13,470 nt of DNA from Alphaproteobacteria bacterium (GTDB taxonomy: Bacteria > Pseudomonadota > Alphaproteobacteria > Micavibrionales > UBA2020), in contig JAGLRU010000120.1 in the NCBI GenBank assembly GCA_023136145.1, positions 1-13,470 on the forward strand, given 5' to 3'. Both the position numbers and the translations under genes were made by a program. Of the stretch, positions 6,097 to 13,470 are shown one piece after another; the stretch's first letter is position 1, and every line of letters begins with the position of its first letter. The notes below the pieces were generated by a model. That model was not told the origin of the DNA. It ran no database searches and saw only the letters and a program-made list of their open reading frames with translations.

Positions 6097-6585
6097 ATGG
6101 ACAGGAAAATTTCAATCTTATCTACTATGTCTCTCTTATGTATGCTTACGGCATGTACACAATACAAAGTAGATCAGCAACTAGTGGCAGAACCTGATCC
6201 TGTAGCACTACGTCTTGCAGCAGCAGTAGATCGTGCATCAACAGCTCTCCAAACTCTAGCTTCCGTAGAACAAGCCAGAAACCCCGGAGTTTCAATTCAA
6301 ACGGCTCCTTCTGCCCCACAAGAATTGCGGCAAGCAGTGTCGGTGGATTGGGTAGGGCCTGTCGAGTCGTTGGCGCGGTCGCTGGCAGAACGTGCAGGCT
6401 ACCAATTGCAGGTGAACGGCGACAAACCGCCGGCGCCTGTTGTGGTTTCCGTTCAGGCGCGTGAAAAATCTGTTATAGAAGTGTTGCGTGATCTTGGCCT
6501 ACAGGTCGGACGCCGTGCGGAGATCGTAGTAGATCCGGATCGCCGGATCGTGGAGTTGAATTATGCGCCTATTTCCGGTAGTTGA
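6097..6585 (+). CDS. dotD: Type IVB secretion lipoprotein DotD (TraH-like)
   Basis: A 162-residue lipoprotein, close to the 163 of Legionella DotD. The start at ATG 6097 (rather than TTG 6061) gives a proper lipoprotein signal, MDRKISILSTMSLLCMLTAC, with the lipobox LTAC and the acylated Cys at residue 20. A helical linker (about 35-70) precedes the C-terminal domain (about 85-158: VDWVGPVESLARSLAERAGY, PVVVSVQAREKSVIEVLRDL, then RRAEIVVDPDRRIVELNY). This has the beta-alpha-beta pattern of the secretin N0-like fold known for DotD. In Legionella, DotD together with DotC brings DotH to the outer membrane. The identification is supported by the following dotC, dotB and icmT. An AAGGTGG ribosome-binding site lies about 11 bases upstream. 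Confidence 0.9.
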   Translation: MDRKISILSTMSLLCMLTACTQYKVDQQLVAEPDPVALRLAAAVDRASTALQTLASVEQARNPGVSIQTAPSAPQELRQAVSVDWVGPVESLARSLAERAGYQLQVNGDKPPAPVVVSVQAREKSVIEVLRDLGLQVGRRAEIVVDPDRRIVELNYAPISGS

Positions 6586-7783
6586 TGATGTGGCAGAGGA
6601 AATGAGCCTATCTCACAAAACAATCCTCTTATTTCTTATCAGTGGCATTCTTTTTTTTGTGTCACCTTCTTTCGCGCAAGAAACAGCTTGTTTTGGGGGA
6701 ACGTGTCCGCCACCGACGCTGTCATTGTCGAAATCTATCCCTCCATTGGAAACCGCGATGCCTTCGGCAGAAGCCCTTGCCGCCGGACAAAAAGCGTCTA
6801 CCGGAAGCTCCTTCATATATGGCTCAAGTAATATTTTTGGAGAATCTGAAACAGGAGCCAACACAGAAACAGCAGATGAATTCGATTTTGACAGTCTAAC
6901 AAATCCAAATAACCCTACTTACAAGGCAAATATGCTGGCGAAGAAGGCTCGTGAAAAGCGTAGCGAGTATTCGGAGTTGAAAAAAATAAATGGAAAAGAG
7001 GACGGAATAGGGCATGTGATACCGCCCCCTGAAGTCGAAGCACTACAGTATATTAACGAATCCCGTGCTGGCATAGCCCCTACGATTACTGATGACCCGG
7101 TCAACAGAGAAATCGTCATTGATATGCGCAAGGATGCCCAGAAAGAAGCTGCATTATCCTACGGTGCACGTGGTGGCCTTGCCAAACGCAATTATCAGAT
7201 CATGGAGCGTATGAAAGGTTTCGATCAAGTACTAGACAGTGTGTTTAATTTTCGTTTATTGCTGGCAACGACTGCATCTGGTTTGTTGATCGAGCCTCCG
7301 ATTATAAAAGAATCTATAGATGCGATGGTTATCATAAACGGTGGAAATGAAGCAGCTGTAGCTGACAAAGTCTTTGACATCAACAAAAAGGCGAAAATTG
7401 TTTCGGCTCCGCGAGACTGGCGTCATTATCTTGTGCAATCATGGTCGGTGGTTCCGCCTCCTCCTCGCGTACTGTGGCCGAAAAACAAGGGTGAACAGGC
7501 AGACTGGAGCACATGGATAAAACAGGGATGGAATGCTGGTTTTGAACAGGCAGAGCAGATGTTCGAGTTAAACGTCAACCAGCTAGTGGCAGATTACACT
7601 GGTATGGTGCGTTACAGAATGTTGTTGGCACAGGGCATGATTTCGGAACCATACTCTCTGCATGAAGACCGTGGTATCACTAGCGATGAAAACCAAATGC
7701 GGGTGGGTGATCGTGCTCTCAAGATAACGGGTCCATCGCAATTCCTTACAGGGGCCGAATTATGGAAGCCGGCAGACCGGTAA
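6563..7783 (+). CDS. dotC: Type IVB secretion protein DotC (TraI-like)
   Basis: A 406-residue exported protein. The DotC homology covers residues about 186-402: RKDAQKEAALSYGARGGLAKR, DSVFNFRLLL, IEPPIIKESIDA, PRDWRHYLVQSWSVVPPPP, GWNAGFEQAEQMFELNVNQL, DYTGMVRYRMLLAQG and ALKITGPSQFLTG. Legionella DotC has about 300 residues, so roughly 100 extra low-complexity residues sit between the signal sequence and the conserved part. ATG 6563 has GGAG seven bases upstream and overlaps dotD by 23 bases. ATG 6602 (residue 14) gives a cleaner signal peptide, cut after SFA, but its AGAGGA is too close. Unlike Legionella DotC there is no obvious lipobox; Cys43 and Cys48 follow the predicted cut but are not preceded by one. 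Role: outer-membrane core assembly with DotD and DotH. Confidence 0.93.
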   Translation: MRLFPVVDDVAEEMSLSHKTILLFLISGILFFVSPSFAQETACFGGTCPPPTLSLSKSIPPLETAMPSAEALAAGQKASTGSSFIYGSSNIFGESETGANTETADEFDFDSLTNPNNPTYKANMLAKKAREKRSEYSELKKINGKEDGIGHVIPPPEVEALQYINESRAGIAPTITDDPVNREIVIDMRKDAQKEAALSYGARGGLAKRNYQIMERMKGFDQVLDSVFNFRLLLATTASGLLIEPPIIKESIDAMVIINGGNEAAVADKVFDINKKAKIVSAPRDWRHYLVQSWSVVPPPPRVLWPKNKGEQADWSTWIKQGWNAGFEQAEQMFELNVNQLVADYTGMVRYRMLLAQGMISEPYSLHEDRGITSDENQMRVGDRALKITGPSQFLTGAELWKPADR

Positions 7784-8976
7784 GTCTTCTCAAGAAGGGT
7801 ATAGACGATCTCAAAGAAACATGGCCGGGAGAACCGGATCGTTTTCAAGAGATTCATGTTGATTCGTTTTTGCTGTGGTGCGTAAAAAGAAACGCTTCAG
7901 ACATAACTTTTCAGACCAGCAGGACGGTTTACAGCGAAATTTATGGCGTTCTCTACCCCGCCACCAATCGCTCCATCGACGGTGCTGATATGGCTGCCGT
8001 GGTTAGTCGCATTTACGGCGCGGAAGCTCTCCCTATACTAGCGGGTGGCAAGGACATCGACTTATCCTACGAAATTATGATAGACCGAACTCACCGCACG
8101 CGCTTTCGTGTAAACATGACAGCGATTCTGGCGGATGGACGCGATGGCATCCAGATCACCATGCGAGTGCTGCCATCTTCTCCACCAACGATGAAAACAT
8201 TGAAAGTCGATTCAGAAATCCTTAAGTACTGGAAACCTCGTCAAGGTATAGTGCTAGTGACAGGACCAACAGGATCTGGGAAAACAACCCTATTGGCCGC
8301 AGGATGCAGGATGCTGATTGAAAGTCTGCATGGCTGCGGCAAGATGTTGACCTACGAAGCTCCGATTGAGTTCACTTATGATACGATTCTCAGCCGTCGC
8401 AGTTTGGTAGCTCAGACGGAAATTCCGCGCCACCTACCAACATTTGCCGATGGCGTGCGTAATGCGTTGCGGCGCAAGCCTGAAATTATTCTGGTAGGGG
8501 AAGCTCGTGACCGTGAAACGATTTCTGCCGCCATTGAAGCGGGGCAAACAGGTCATATCGTTTATGCCACGGTACACACAACGGGAGTTGCGTCAACGAT
8601 TCGGCGGATGGTGGCAACATTCGAGCCTAATGAACGAACCGAGCGCGCTTTTGCGCTTATGGAAACGATGAGATTAATTGTTACTCAAACATTAGTGCCT
8701 AAAATTGGTGGAGGACGAACAGCACTCAGGGAATATATGCCTTTCACTGAGGAAATCCGCGAACACATGCTCAACCTTCATTTTGACAAATGGTCGGCAG
8801 AACTGATGCAAATGGTGCCAAAGTATGGTAAAACTATGGAGTCGTCGGCTAAGGAAGCTTTGGATGCTGGATTGATAGAAAAACGTCATTATCTGATTTA
8901 CGCACATGGAACCAAGGCGTTGAAGGATCATAGGGAAGAGACAAAAGATGATGATACTATAGATCAATCTTATTAA
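7762..8976 (+). CDS. dotB: Type IVB secretion ATPase DotB (TraJ-like, PilT/VirB11 family)
   Basis: A 404-residue cytoplasmic hexameric secretion ATPase of the GspE/PilT/VirB11 superfamily; Legionella DotB has 377. The N-terminal domain (about 30-140) contains LLWCVKRNASDITFQTSRTV and RTRFRVNMTAIL. The nucleotide-binding core has Walker A GPTGSGKT at 168-175, the Asp box TYEAPIEF near 197-204, Walker B IILVGEARD at 242-250, and the His box GHIVYATVHT at 264-273. All key residues are present, so it should be active. The tail ends in an acidic stretch (HREETKDDDT). The ATG lies inside the end of dotC (22-base overlap) with AGGGG in front, pointing to translational coupling. It should energise substrate docking and transfer at the inner-membrane base of the apparatus. 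Confidence 0.96.
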   Translation: MEAGRPVSLLKKGIDDLKETWPGEPDRFQEIHVDSFLLWCVKRNASDITFQTSRTVYSEIYGVLYPATNRSIDGADMAAVVSRIYGAEALPILAGGKDIDLSYEIMIDRTHRTRFRVNMTAILADGRDGIQITMRVLPSSPPTMKTLKVDSEILKYWKPRQGIVLVTGPTGSGKTTLLAAGCRMLIESLHGCGKMLTYEAPIEFTYDTILSRRSLVAQTEIPRHLPTFADGVRNALRRKPEIILVGEARDRETISAAIEAGQTGHIVYATVHTTGVASTIRRMVATFEPNERTERAFALMETMRLIVTQTLVPKIGGGRTALREYMPFTEEIREHMLNLHFDKWSAELMQMVPKYGKTMESSAKEALDAGLIEKRHYLIYAHGTKALKDHREETKDDDTIDQSY

Positions 8977-9002
8977 ATTAAATAAGGAGAGGTAGGACAT
9001 AA

Positions 9003-9299
9003 ATGTTAGAAAACGATGAAGATGAGGTGGGGTGGCATTGGCGCAATACTATGAAACCAGCACGGTTTTTCTTTCTTGACGGACGTGCGATATTTTTCGT
9101 CGTTCTAGTTCTGGTACATGCCAGACTCTGGACAATATACTTGTTGATCGGCGTTGGTATTGTCTTATGGATATTAGAACGAAGAGGTCTCTCTTTTGCA
9201 GCAGCTTTACGATCTGTTCGACTATGGTTTATCGGATCTCATCGCCCCGCATGGATATACAGTCGTCGTCGCATCTTTCTGGACAGTGGTTCCTGTTGA
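9003..9299 (+). CDS. icmT: Type IVB inner-membrane protein IcmT (TraK-like)
   Basis: A 98-residue small membrane protein. The IcmT signature is clear: WHWRNTMKPARFFFLDGRAIF near residues 11-31 (here WRNT, K, RFFFLD and R at the conserved places), then HARLWT at 39-44. Two closely spaced membrane segments (about 29-39 and 43-57) are followed by a basic C-terminal part, SVRLWFIGSHRPAWIYSRRR. Legionella IcmT is 86 residues, so this one has a slightly longer tail. It starts 26 bases after dotB with AGGA five bases before the ATG. In Legionella IcmT is needed for effector delivery and pore activity; in I-type plasmids the counterpart follows the DotB homolog directly, as here. Confidence 0.9.
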   Translation: MLENDEDEVGWHWRNTMKPARFFFLDGRAIFFVVLVLVHARLWTIYLLIGVGIVLWILERRGLSFAAALRSVRLWFIGSHRPAWIYSRRRIFLDSGSC

Positions 9300-9387
9300 T
9301 TTCAGCAGGATAATTGTCCTATAACTTATAATTAGGGGTATATCCTCATTGGGTGATATTATTTTTGAAACATTAAACGGGATAAAG

Positions 9388-10953
9388 ATGATGGTAAAGA
9401 ACACGCTAGGACAAAGTATTGTTTCAGTGTCCGCACTTTCAGGAACAAAGATGGCGGCATTAGCTATATCTTCTGTCATCTTGTTAACGTGGACATTTCC
9501 GGTTTCCGCTGGTTTTGAATGGAAGTCTCCCGTACCAACACCTTCTCCTGTCGTCGTCAGTACGCAACCTGCCATAACTCCTGCGCAAAATGATATTCTA
9601 TGGGATAAAAATATCCACAAAATGCCTACTCAAAAAGTGCATGACGTTGAAACCGCCCCCATTACAATATCTGACAAAGTCATAGCGGACAGATTCGTGA
9701 CAGACAGAGTCGTAATTAACAAAAAACCTGAAATCACCGCACAACCGCTTCCTGTAGGAGTCATCTCTGGTTTCGGCACCAAACTGCCTTTGAAAATAGC
9801 TCTTCAGCAGATTATTCCGCCGATATACAAAGTTTCGCTTTCTCCGGGTGTTAATCAAGAAATCCTCGTATCTTGGAGTGGTGAAAGACACTGGGAGGAA
9901 GTGCTAACAAATATGCTGTCGTCGCGAAACCTTGGTTTCAGCCGTCAGAACAATGTCATTATTGTAAGTATGCTACCAATCATATATCCGTCCGCTCCAA
10001 CCTCCTCTTCGCATAAGACGATAGGAAATACCAACGCTAACAAAGCGGACATGATTCCAGCGGATATGATATACAACGACAGAATGAATAAAGTGAGAAT
10101 TCCGGCAGCCGTAAAATCACCTTTTAACGCGCCAACTTCAGTAGTGGTTTCGGAACCGATTACAAATGTTATTCGAATCAATCCCCTGCCAAGAACAGAA
10201 AACAATATAATAAAAACGAAAAAGCAAAAGACCGTAACGATTCGCCGTGATAAACCAACGGTCTCGCTGATTAGTAGAATTTTTAATTTGAACGATGATG
10301 AGAAACAAAACAAAGTTGCCCCGTCGCTAAAAAAAACTATCGCAACAGCACCATCTGTGAAAAAACCGGTTAAAAAAATTCCGAAGGTTTCCATTTCGCG
10401 GAAAGCAAATATAAGCCCTGCAAAAGCTATTCCAAATAACAAAAAAGTTAATCTCGCCGCATATTATCGTGCGGAACAGGCATCAGAAAACAAAAAAGTA
10501 GACGTGATTCCAACAGATATGATTTCCAACAGAACAATTGAAACTTCGTTGCGAGCGGTGGTTCGCGCTGAAAAGCCAGCACCTCTAACAAAAAAGGTTC
10601 CAAGCCTGAGCATTGATAAATTTCAAGCTACTTCTACAACTCTGGAGCCTAAAGTCAAAATAACTGGTATCTCGCCAGATGTTAGAAGCCCCTCTTGGAG
10701 TGCATATGGAGGGCAAACCCTGAGAACGATATTAAGCGACTGGTCGAGGATGGCAAAGGTGGAGCTTCATTGGGATATTGACTATGATTATCGTCTAAAT
10801 GAGGATGTCGCTTATAAAGGCAGCTTTAATAACGCAGTTGAAAAGTTGCTTGACAGATATGCTAAGGTCAGGCCGCAACCTTATGGCCGTTTAATCCAAA
10901 AACATGGTGGGGACAATATCCTGATAGTTAATTCTTATGATCTTTCTCATTAA
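9388..10953 (+). CDS. Exported protein with two TcpQ/N0-like modules and a basic linker
   Basis: About 521 residues from ATG 9388. TTG 9349 and ATG 9451 are alternatives; 9451 has the best ribosome-binding site, AGGAA. A hydrophobic signal segment ends in PVSA. The first folded module (about 123-194: GTKLPLKIALQQIIPP, VNQEILVSWSGERHWEEVL, NVIIVSML) and the C-terminal one (about 436-514: SWSAYGGQTLRTILSDWSRM, VELHWDIDYDYRL, YKGSFNNAVEKLLDRY, DNILIVNS) both look like the TcpQ / secretin-N0 type of fold. The second is a good match to TcpQ C-terminal domains. Between them lies a linker of about 240 residues rich in Lys, Pro, Ser and Thr, visibly more AT-rich than dotC/dotB, with an internal repeat. 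Family knowledge suggests an outer-membrane or periplasmic partner of a secretin-like core. Its exact equivalent in Dot/Icm is not clear. Confidence 0.78.
   Translation: MMVKNTLGQSIVSVSALSGTKMAALAISSVILLTWTFPVSAGFEWKSPVPTPSPVVVSTQPAITPAQNDILWDKNIHKMPTQKVHDVETAPITISDKVIADRFVTDRVVINKKPEITAQPLPVGVISGFGTKLPLKIALQQIIPPIYKVSLSPGVNQEILVSWSGERHWEEVLTNMLSSRNLGFSRQNNVIIVSMLPIIYPSAPTSSSHKTIGNTNANKADMIPADMIYNDRMNKVRIPAAVKSPFNAPTSVVVSEPITNVIRINPLPRTENNIIKTKKQKTVTIRRDKPTVSLISRIFNLNDDEKQNKVAPSLKKTIATAPSVKKPVKKIPKVSISRKANISPAKAIPNNKKVNLAAYYRAEQASENKKVDVIPTDMISNRTIETSLRAVVRAEKPAPLTKKVPSLSIDKFQATSTTLEPKVKITGISPDVRSPSWSAYGGQTLRTILSDWSRMAKVELHWDIDYDYRLNEDVAYKGSFNNAVEKLLDRYAKVRPQPYGRLIQKHGGDNILIVNSYDLSH
10045..10532 (+). 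repeat. Internal repeat in the linker of the TcpQ-like gene
   Basis: Two copies of a short unit occur at 10045-10082 and 10498-10532, encoding ADMIPADMIYN and VDVIPTDMISN. Both are followed by a basic or polar stretch and preceded by NANK or ENKK. DNA and protein similarity suggests an internal duplication within the disordered linker, or a repeated binding motif. Confidence 0.55.
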
Positions 10954-11078
10954 CAGTTTAACAGTATGATCTAGGCACTTTTTTCTAAAATGTGATAGGA
11001 TTGGCAAGGTGTGACTGAGAACCAATGACATCTGTGTTGTCGTTATGAGATTATAGCTTGTTTATTGAGGGCAATAGG

Positions 11079-12497
11079 GTGCATAAAAAAAATGCAATTC
11101 AAAAATTTCTGATCCTGCTCTCATTAGCTGTTTTCCTGAGCGTAAGCTACTTAGCAGTAAATTTCGTTACCACTTGTCCTGCAGTGGCACAATGTGCTAG
11201 TACTGCCACCCCAGGTAGTTCTCAGGGGTGTAGAAATGACACTTGTACTGCAGGGCCGTCTCCTTCTGATTCCACCGCCGCTATCCTTGCTATCGGAAAC
11301 ACCATCATCATACCTTCCTTGATTCAGGCAGAGCAGATACTAACAGCATTTATAACCGCCCAAGTCGCGCTTTTTACAGCAACGGTCATCCCCGCGTTTG
11401 AACCTGCGATACAAAATATGGGGGGTTGGTGGGGCACTTTTTGGTATTATAACCTTCTGCCTACAATGCAAATGATTACGGACCAGTTAAGCGTCCCGCC
11501 TTCCTCACAATCTCTTTCCATAGGATACTTCATGGACGCGGTGAATATCGATCACCTCAGAATAAAAATCAAGGAAAGGGAATTGGAAACCCACCGTGAA
11601 CTGCGTCCGAGTGGCAATACTTGCGTAGCCGGAACAATAGTTGGTGGTATGACCCGCGTTGCCAGTTTTCGCCGAGCTTATAACGCATCCGCTCCCATTG
11701 AAAGACTACCTCGCTCCAGCAACACGGTCGGCCTTCCTTCAGCAAGAGGCCCATCTTTCGATATAAGCGACCGCTGGCAAGAGTATATTACACGCTATTG
11801 CCGTACGGATTACAATAACGGTACACCAGCCGGCCCAGGCGAATGTCTCGTCGATGGGACATTTGCTGATAAAAACCTCGATGTCGCCGGACTGATTTTT
11901 ATGGATGACACCCTTGATCTCACGAATCCTGCCACAGGGGCTGATCTTAAAAGAAACATAGATGATCTAATTACTAATATTGCTGAGCCGTTTGTGACGA
12001 AATTAGTTCCGTCAAGCACCATTTCAAGTTGGCAAGGACAGAATGCTATTCTGAAAAAAGAGTCTTACAAGGCTAAGCGTCAGGTCATCTATGATAGTCT
12101 CTACCATATTGTAGCTCGTCGCGTCCCAGGCAGTGTCAATACTGCCCTGCTCCCTGATCCTCTCGCCCCAAATGGATATGTATCTCTCTTGCGAGAAGCC
12201 GCTGGTGTACCCCCCCCTCCCGCCGCTGTGATTTCTCCGAATCCCAGTCATAACGAGATCATGCAGGCATTGATGGTCGAAAGATTCCGCAGTGGACAAT
12301 ACGCGCTAGGACAGATTGATGAGCCTGAAAACAACCAACGGGAGATGGTTATACAACAGGCACTTCATGTAATGCAAATGAACGACCAGTTGGATTTGAT
12401 GGATCGCTATTCTTTGTTGTTGGCGGCTCAAGTGGGAGATGAAATCAGGGCGGCAAAAATTTTAGGAACAGCAAGCGCGGGCGTATCTTTTGAATGA
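11079..12497 (+). CDS. Exported protein of an unrecognised T4BSS-associated family, copy A
   Basis: 472 residues from GTG 11079, which has GAGGG eight bases upstream; the in-frame TTG 11058 is less likely. A basic start and hydrophobic core (QKFLILLSLAVFLSVSYLAV) form a signal peptide with a probable cut after PAVA. A cysteine-containing spacer follows, then a hydrophobic helical region (about 70-110). A block shared with the next gene comprises GGWWGTFWYYNLLPTMQMITD (WW at 117-118), QSL, ELRPSGNTCVA (Cys182) and RYC...GPGEC (Cys241, Cys256). The C-terminal half is helical and polar. I cannot name the family; no catalytic motif is seen. The position at the end of the dot operon and the export signal suggest an envelope or surface component of the secretion system, or a secreted product of it. 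Confidence 0.8.
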   Translation: MHKKNAIQKFLILLSLAVFLSVSYLAVNFVTTCPAVAQCASTATPGSSQGCRNDTCTAGPSPSDSTAAILAIGNTIIIPSLIQAEQILTAFITAQVALFTATVIPAFEPAIQNMGGWWGTFWYYNLLPTMQMITDQLSVPPSSQSLSIGYFMDAVNIDHLRIKIKERELETHRELRPSGNTCVAGTIVGGMTRVASFRRAYNASAPIERLPRSSNTVGLPSARGPSFDISDRWQEYITRYCRTDYNNGTPAGPGECLVDGTFADKNLDVAGLIFMDDTLDLTNPATGADLKRNIDDLITNIAEPFVTKLVPSSTISSWQGQNAILKKESYKAKRQVIYDSLYHIVARRVPGSVNTALLPDPLAPNGYVSLLREAAGVPPPPAAVISPNPSHNEIMQALMVERFRSGQYALGQIDEPENNQREMVIQQALHVMQMNDQLDLMDRYSLLLAAQVGDEIRAAKILGTASAGVSFE

Positions 12498-13470
12498 TGA
12501 AAAAAATCGCACAAAAAATAACGGCATCTTTCGTCTCCATCAACAAACGAGGATGGAAATTCATTGCCCTCGTTTTTCTAATGATGTCTCTTGTCGGTTT
12601 TAGCCTAACAGTAAGTTCCCAGATTTGGCAACCGCCCTTTCCTGCGCAACCTGCCACGCCAAATATAGCTGGAACTTACAACTGCGGTTGCAACTCTTGG
12701 ACAGTGTGCGTACCATGTGGCTCCAACATCTGCTGCCATTGCCATAAAGAAGCTGTAGACGATGATTGCATCAGAATCAACACATCGAACAAGATCGCAG
12801 TTTGGCTCGCGAATGCTTTGCAGACATGCTTGGATGCTGCACAGGCTGCGTTGATAGGGTTTATAGACAGCATGAATACCGTTATGACGGACGGTGTACT
12901 GACACAGTTAGAGTTTGATTTTATCAACTGGTGGGAAACTATGTGGTACTACAACTTGAAGCCGTCCCTGCAAAATATGACCGATCAGCTCAACGTAAGT
13001 TACGCTGGCCAGTCTCTTGCTCTGCATGACGCATTTGATGCTACAGCCACGGCGGAGAACATACTTTCAATGCAAAAGCATGGGCTTAAAGATCACATAA
13101 ACCTACGCCCCAGCGACAATACTTGCATCGCTGCAACAGAAGCTGGTGGACTTAGCCGCGCCACGATGTTTGCTCACTCTATGCGCAAAGCATGGCAGGA
13201 TGAAAGTTTGAATGCCGGACTAAATACGCAAGGCATGAATGTCCTGTCGGCGGGGCAGACGGAAGGACGGCGCCGTGCGGAATTTCAAGCGACATTTTGC
13301 GACCCGAATTCTAATGGAGGGAATACAGGCCCTTGTACCGCCGCAAACCCCGTTTATTACAGTGCCGATGTGCAACTCACCAAATTTATCTACAACAAGC
13401 TAACGATTAATATGGATCCGATAGATGATCCCTTTGGAGAGATGGCCAGAACGATTGAAACTATCAACAA
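12494..13470 (+). CDS. Paralog of the preceding protein, copy B, partial (3' end beyond window)
   Basis: The frame is open from ATG 12494 (ATG 12497 is also possible) to the window end, giving 325 codons. It overlaps copy A by four bases (ATGA), a sign of coupled translation. A basic N-terminus and hydrophobic segment (about 22-41, KFIALVFLMMSLVGFSLTVS) form a signal peptide or anchor. Residues 64-83 hold seven cysteines (CGC, CVPC, CCHC pattern), with another at 92. Then comes the block shared with copy A: INWWETMWYYNLKPSLQNMTDQL (WW at 146-147, shown here in part), QSL, NLRPSDNTCIA (Cys211), and FCDPNSNGGNTGPC (Cys269, Cys281). Similarity to A is clear but moderate, so the duplication is old. 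Function unknown; A and B probably form a complex or have divided roles. Confidence 0.85.
   Translation, partial: MMKKIAQKITASFVSINKRGWKFIALVFLMMSLVGFSLTVSSQIWQPPFPAQPATPNIAGTYNCGCNSWTVCVPCGSNICCHCHKEAVDDDCIRINTSNKIAVWLANALQTCLDAAQAALIGFIDSMNTVMTDGVLTQLEFDFINWWETMWYYNLKPSLQNMTDQLNVSYAGQSLALHDAFDATATAENILSMQKHGLKDHINLRPSDNTCIAATEAGGLSRATMFAHSMRKAWQDESLNAGLNTQGMNVLSAGQTEGRRRAEFQATFCDPNSNGGNTGPCTAANPVYYSADVQLTKFIYNKLTINMDPIDDPFGEMARTIETIN

Noticed and set aside
9945..10442. 165-codon frame on the minus strand with a hydrophobic product
   Set aside because: It lies inside the TcpQ-like gene on the opposite strand. Its hydrophobicity comes from the complement of Lys-rich codons, and no start signal is visible.
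12445..12927. Minus-strand frames over the start of copy B
   Set aside because: The plus-strand frame from 12494 is open to the window end, is paralogous to copy A and starts by a four-base overlap, so the minus frames are shadows.
1..13470. CRISPR arrays, tRNA or rRNA genes, transposase genes
   Set aside because: No regularly spaced direct repeats, no tRNA-like cloverleaf or rRNA segment, and no transposase or integrase motifs were seen.

Overview
The window looks like chromosomal DNA of a Gram-negative bacterium, most likely an Alphaproteobacterium of a host-associated or predatory type. The base composition is moderately AT-rich by eye. The evidence for the lineage is a DusA-type tRNA-dihydrouridine synthase, a double-SH3 exported protein and a DUF2786 protein of kinds often seen there, beside a type IVB (Dot/Icm, I-type conjugation) secretion cluster. 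Genus cannot be read from the sequence.

Layout. 1-706 (minus strand): an exported SH3 protein followed by a cut-off small gene, divergent from dusA (796-1776, plus). 1848-3205: three small genes of unknown function with a good promoter in front; the second looks like a metallopeptidase-fold protein that has lost its HExxH motif. 3206-3629: no gene, but several degenerate palindromic intergenic repeats. 3630-4373 (minus): a DUF2786 protein. 4374-4652: a non-coding stretch with inverted repeats that should contain the leader of the next operon.

4653-13470 (plus, running off the end): one long, tightly spaced operon for cell-envelope secretion. It encodes a DsbC/DsbG-like periplasmic thiol-disulfide protein (CGDC), a lytic transglycosylase, a possible 29-codon leader ORF, DotD, DotC, DotB, IcmT, a large exported protein with two TcpQ/N0-like modules joined by a basic linker, and two tandem paralogous exported proteins of a family I do not recognise. 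The order dotD-dotC-dotB-icmT matches traH-traI-traJ-traK of I-type conjugative plasmids more than the dispersed Legionella arrangement.

Proposed joint function: the transglycosylase opens peptidoglycan. DotD (lipoprotein) and DotC assist the outer-membrane core. DotB supplies ATPase power and IcmT sits in the inner membrane. The TcpQ-like protein may add extra periplasmic or outer-membrane ring modules. The two paralogs share cysteines (NTC, and a YC/FC...C pair), and the second carries a dense cysteine cluster; they are plausible clients of the disulfide protein at the head of the operon. The paralog pair and the TcpQ-like protein are the most promising undescribed parts.
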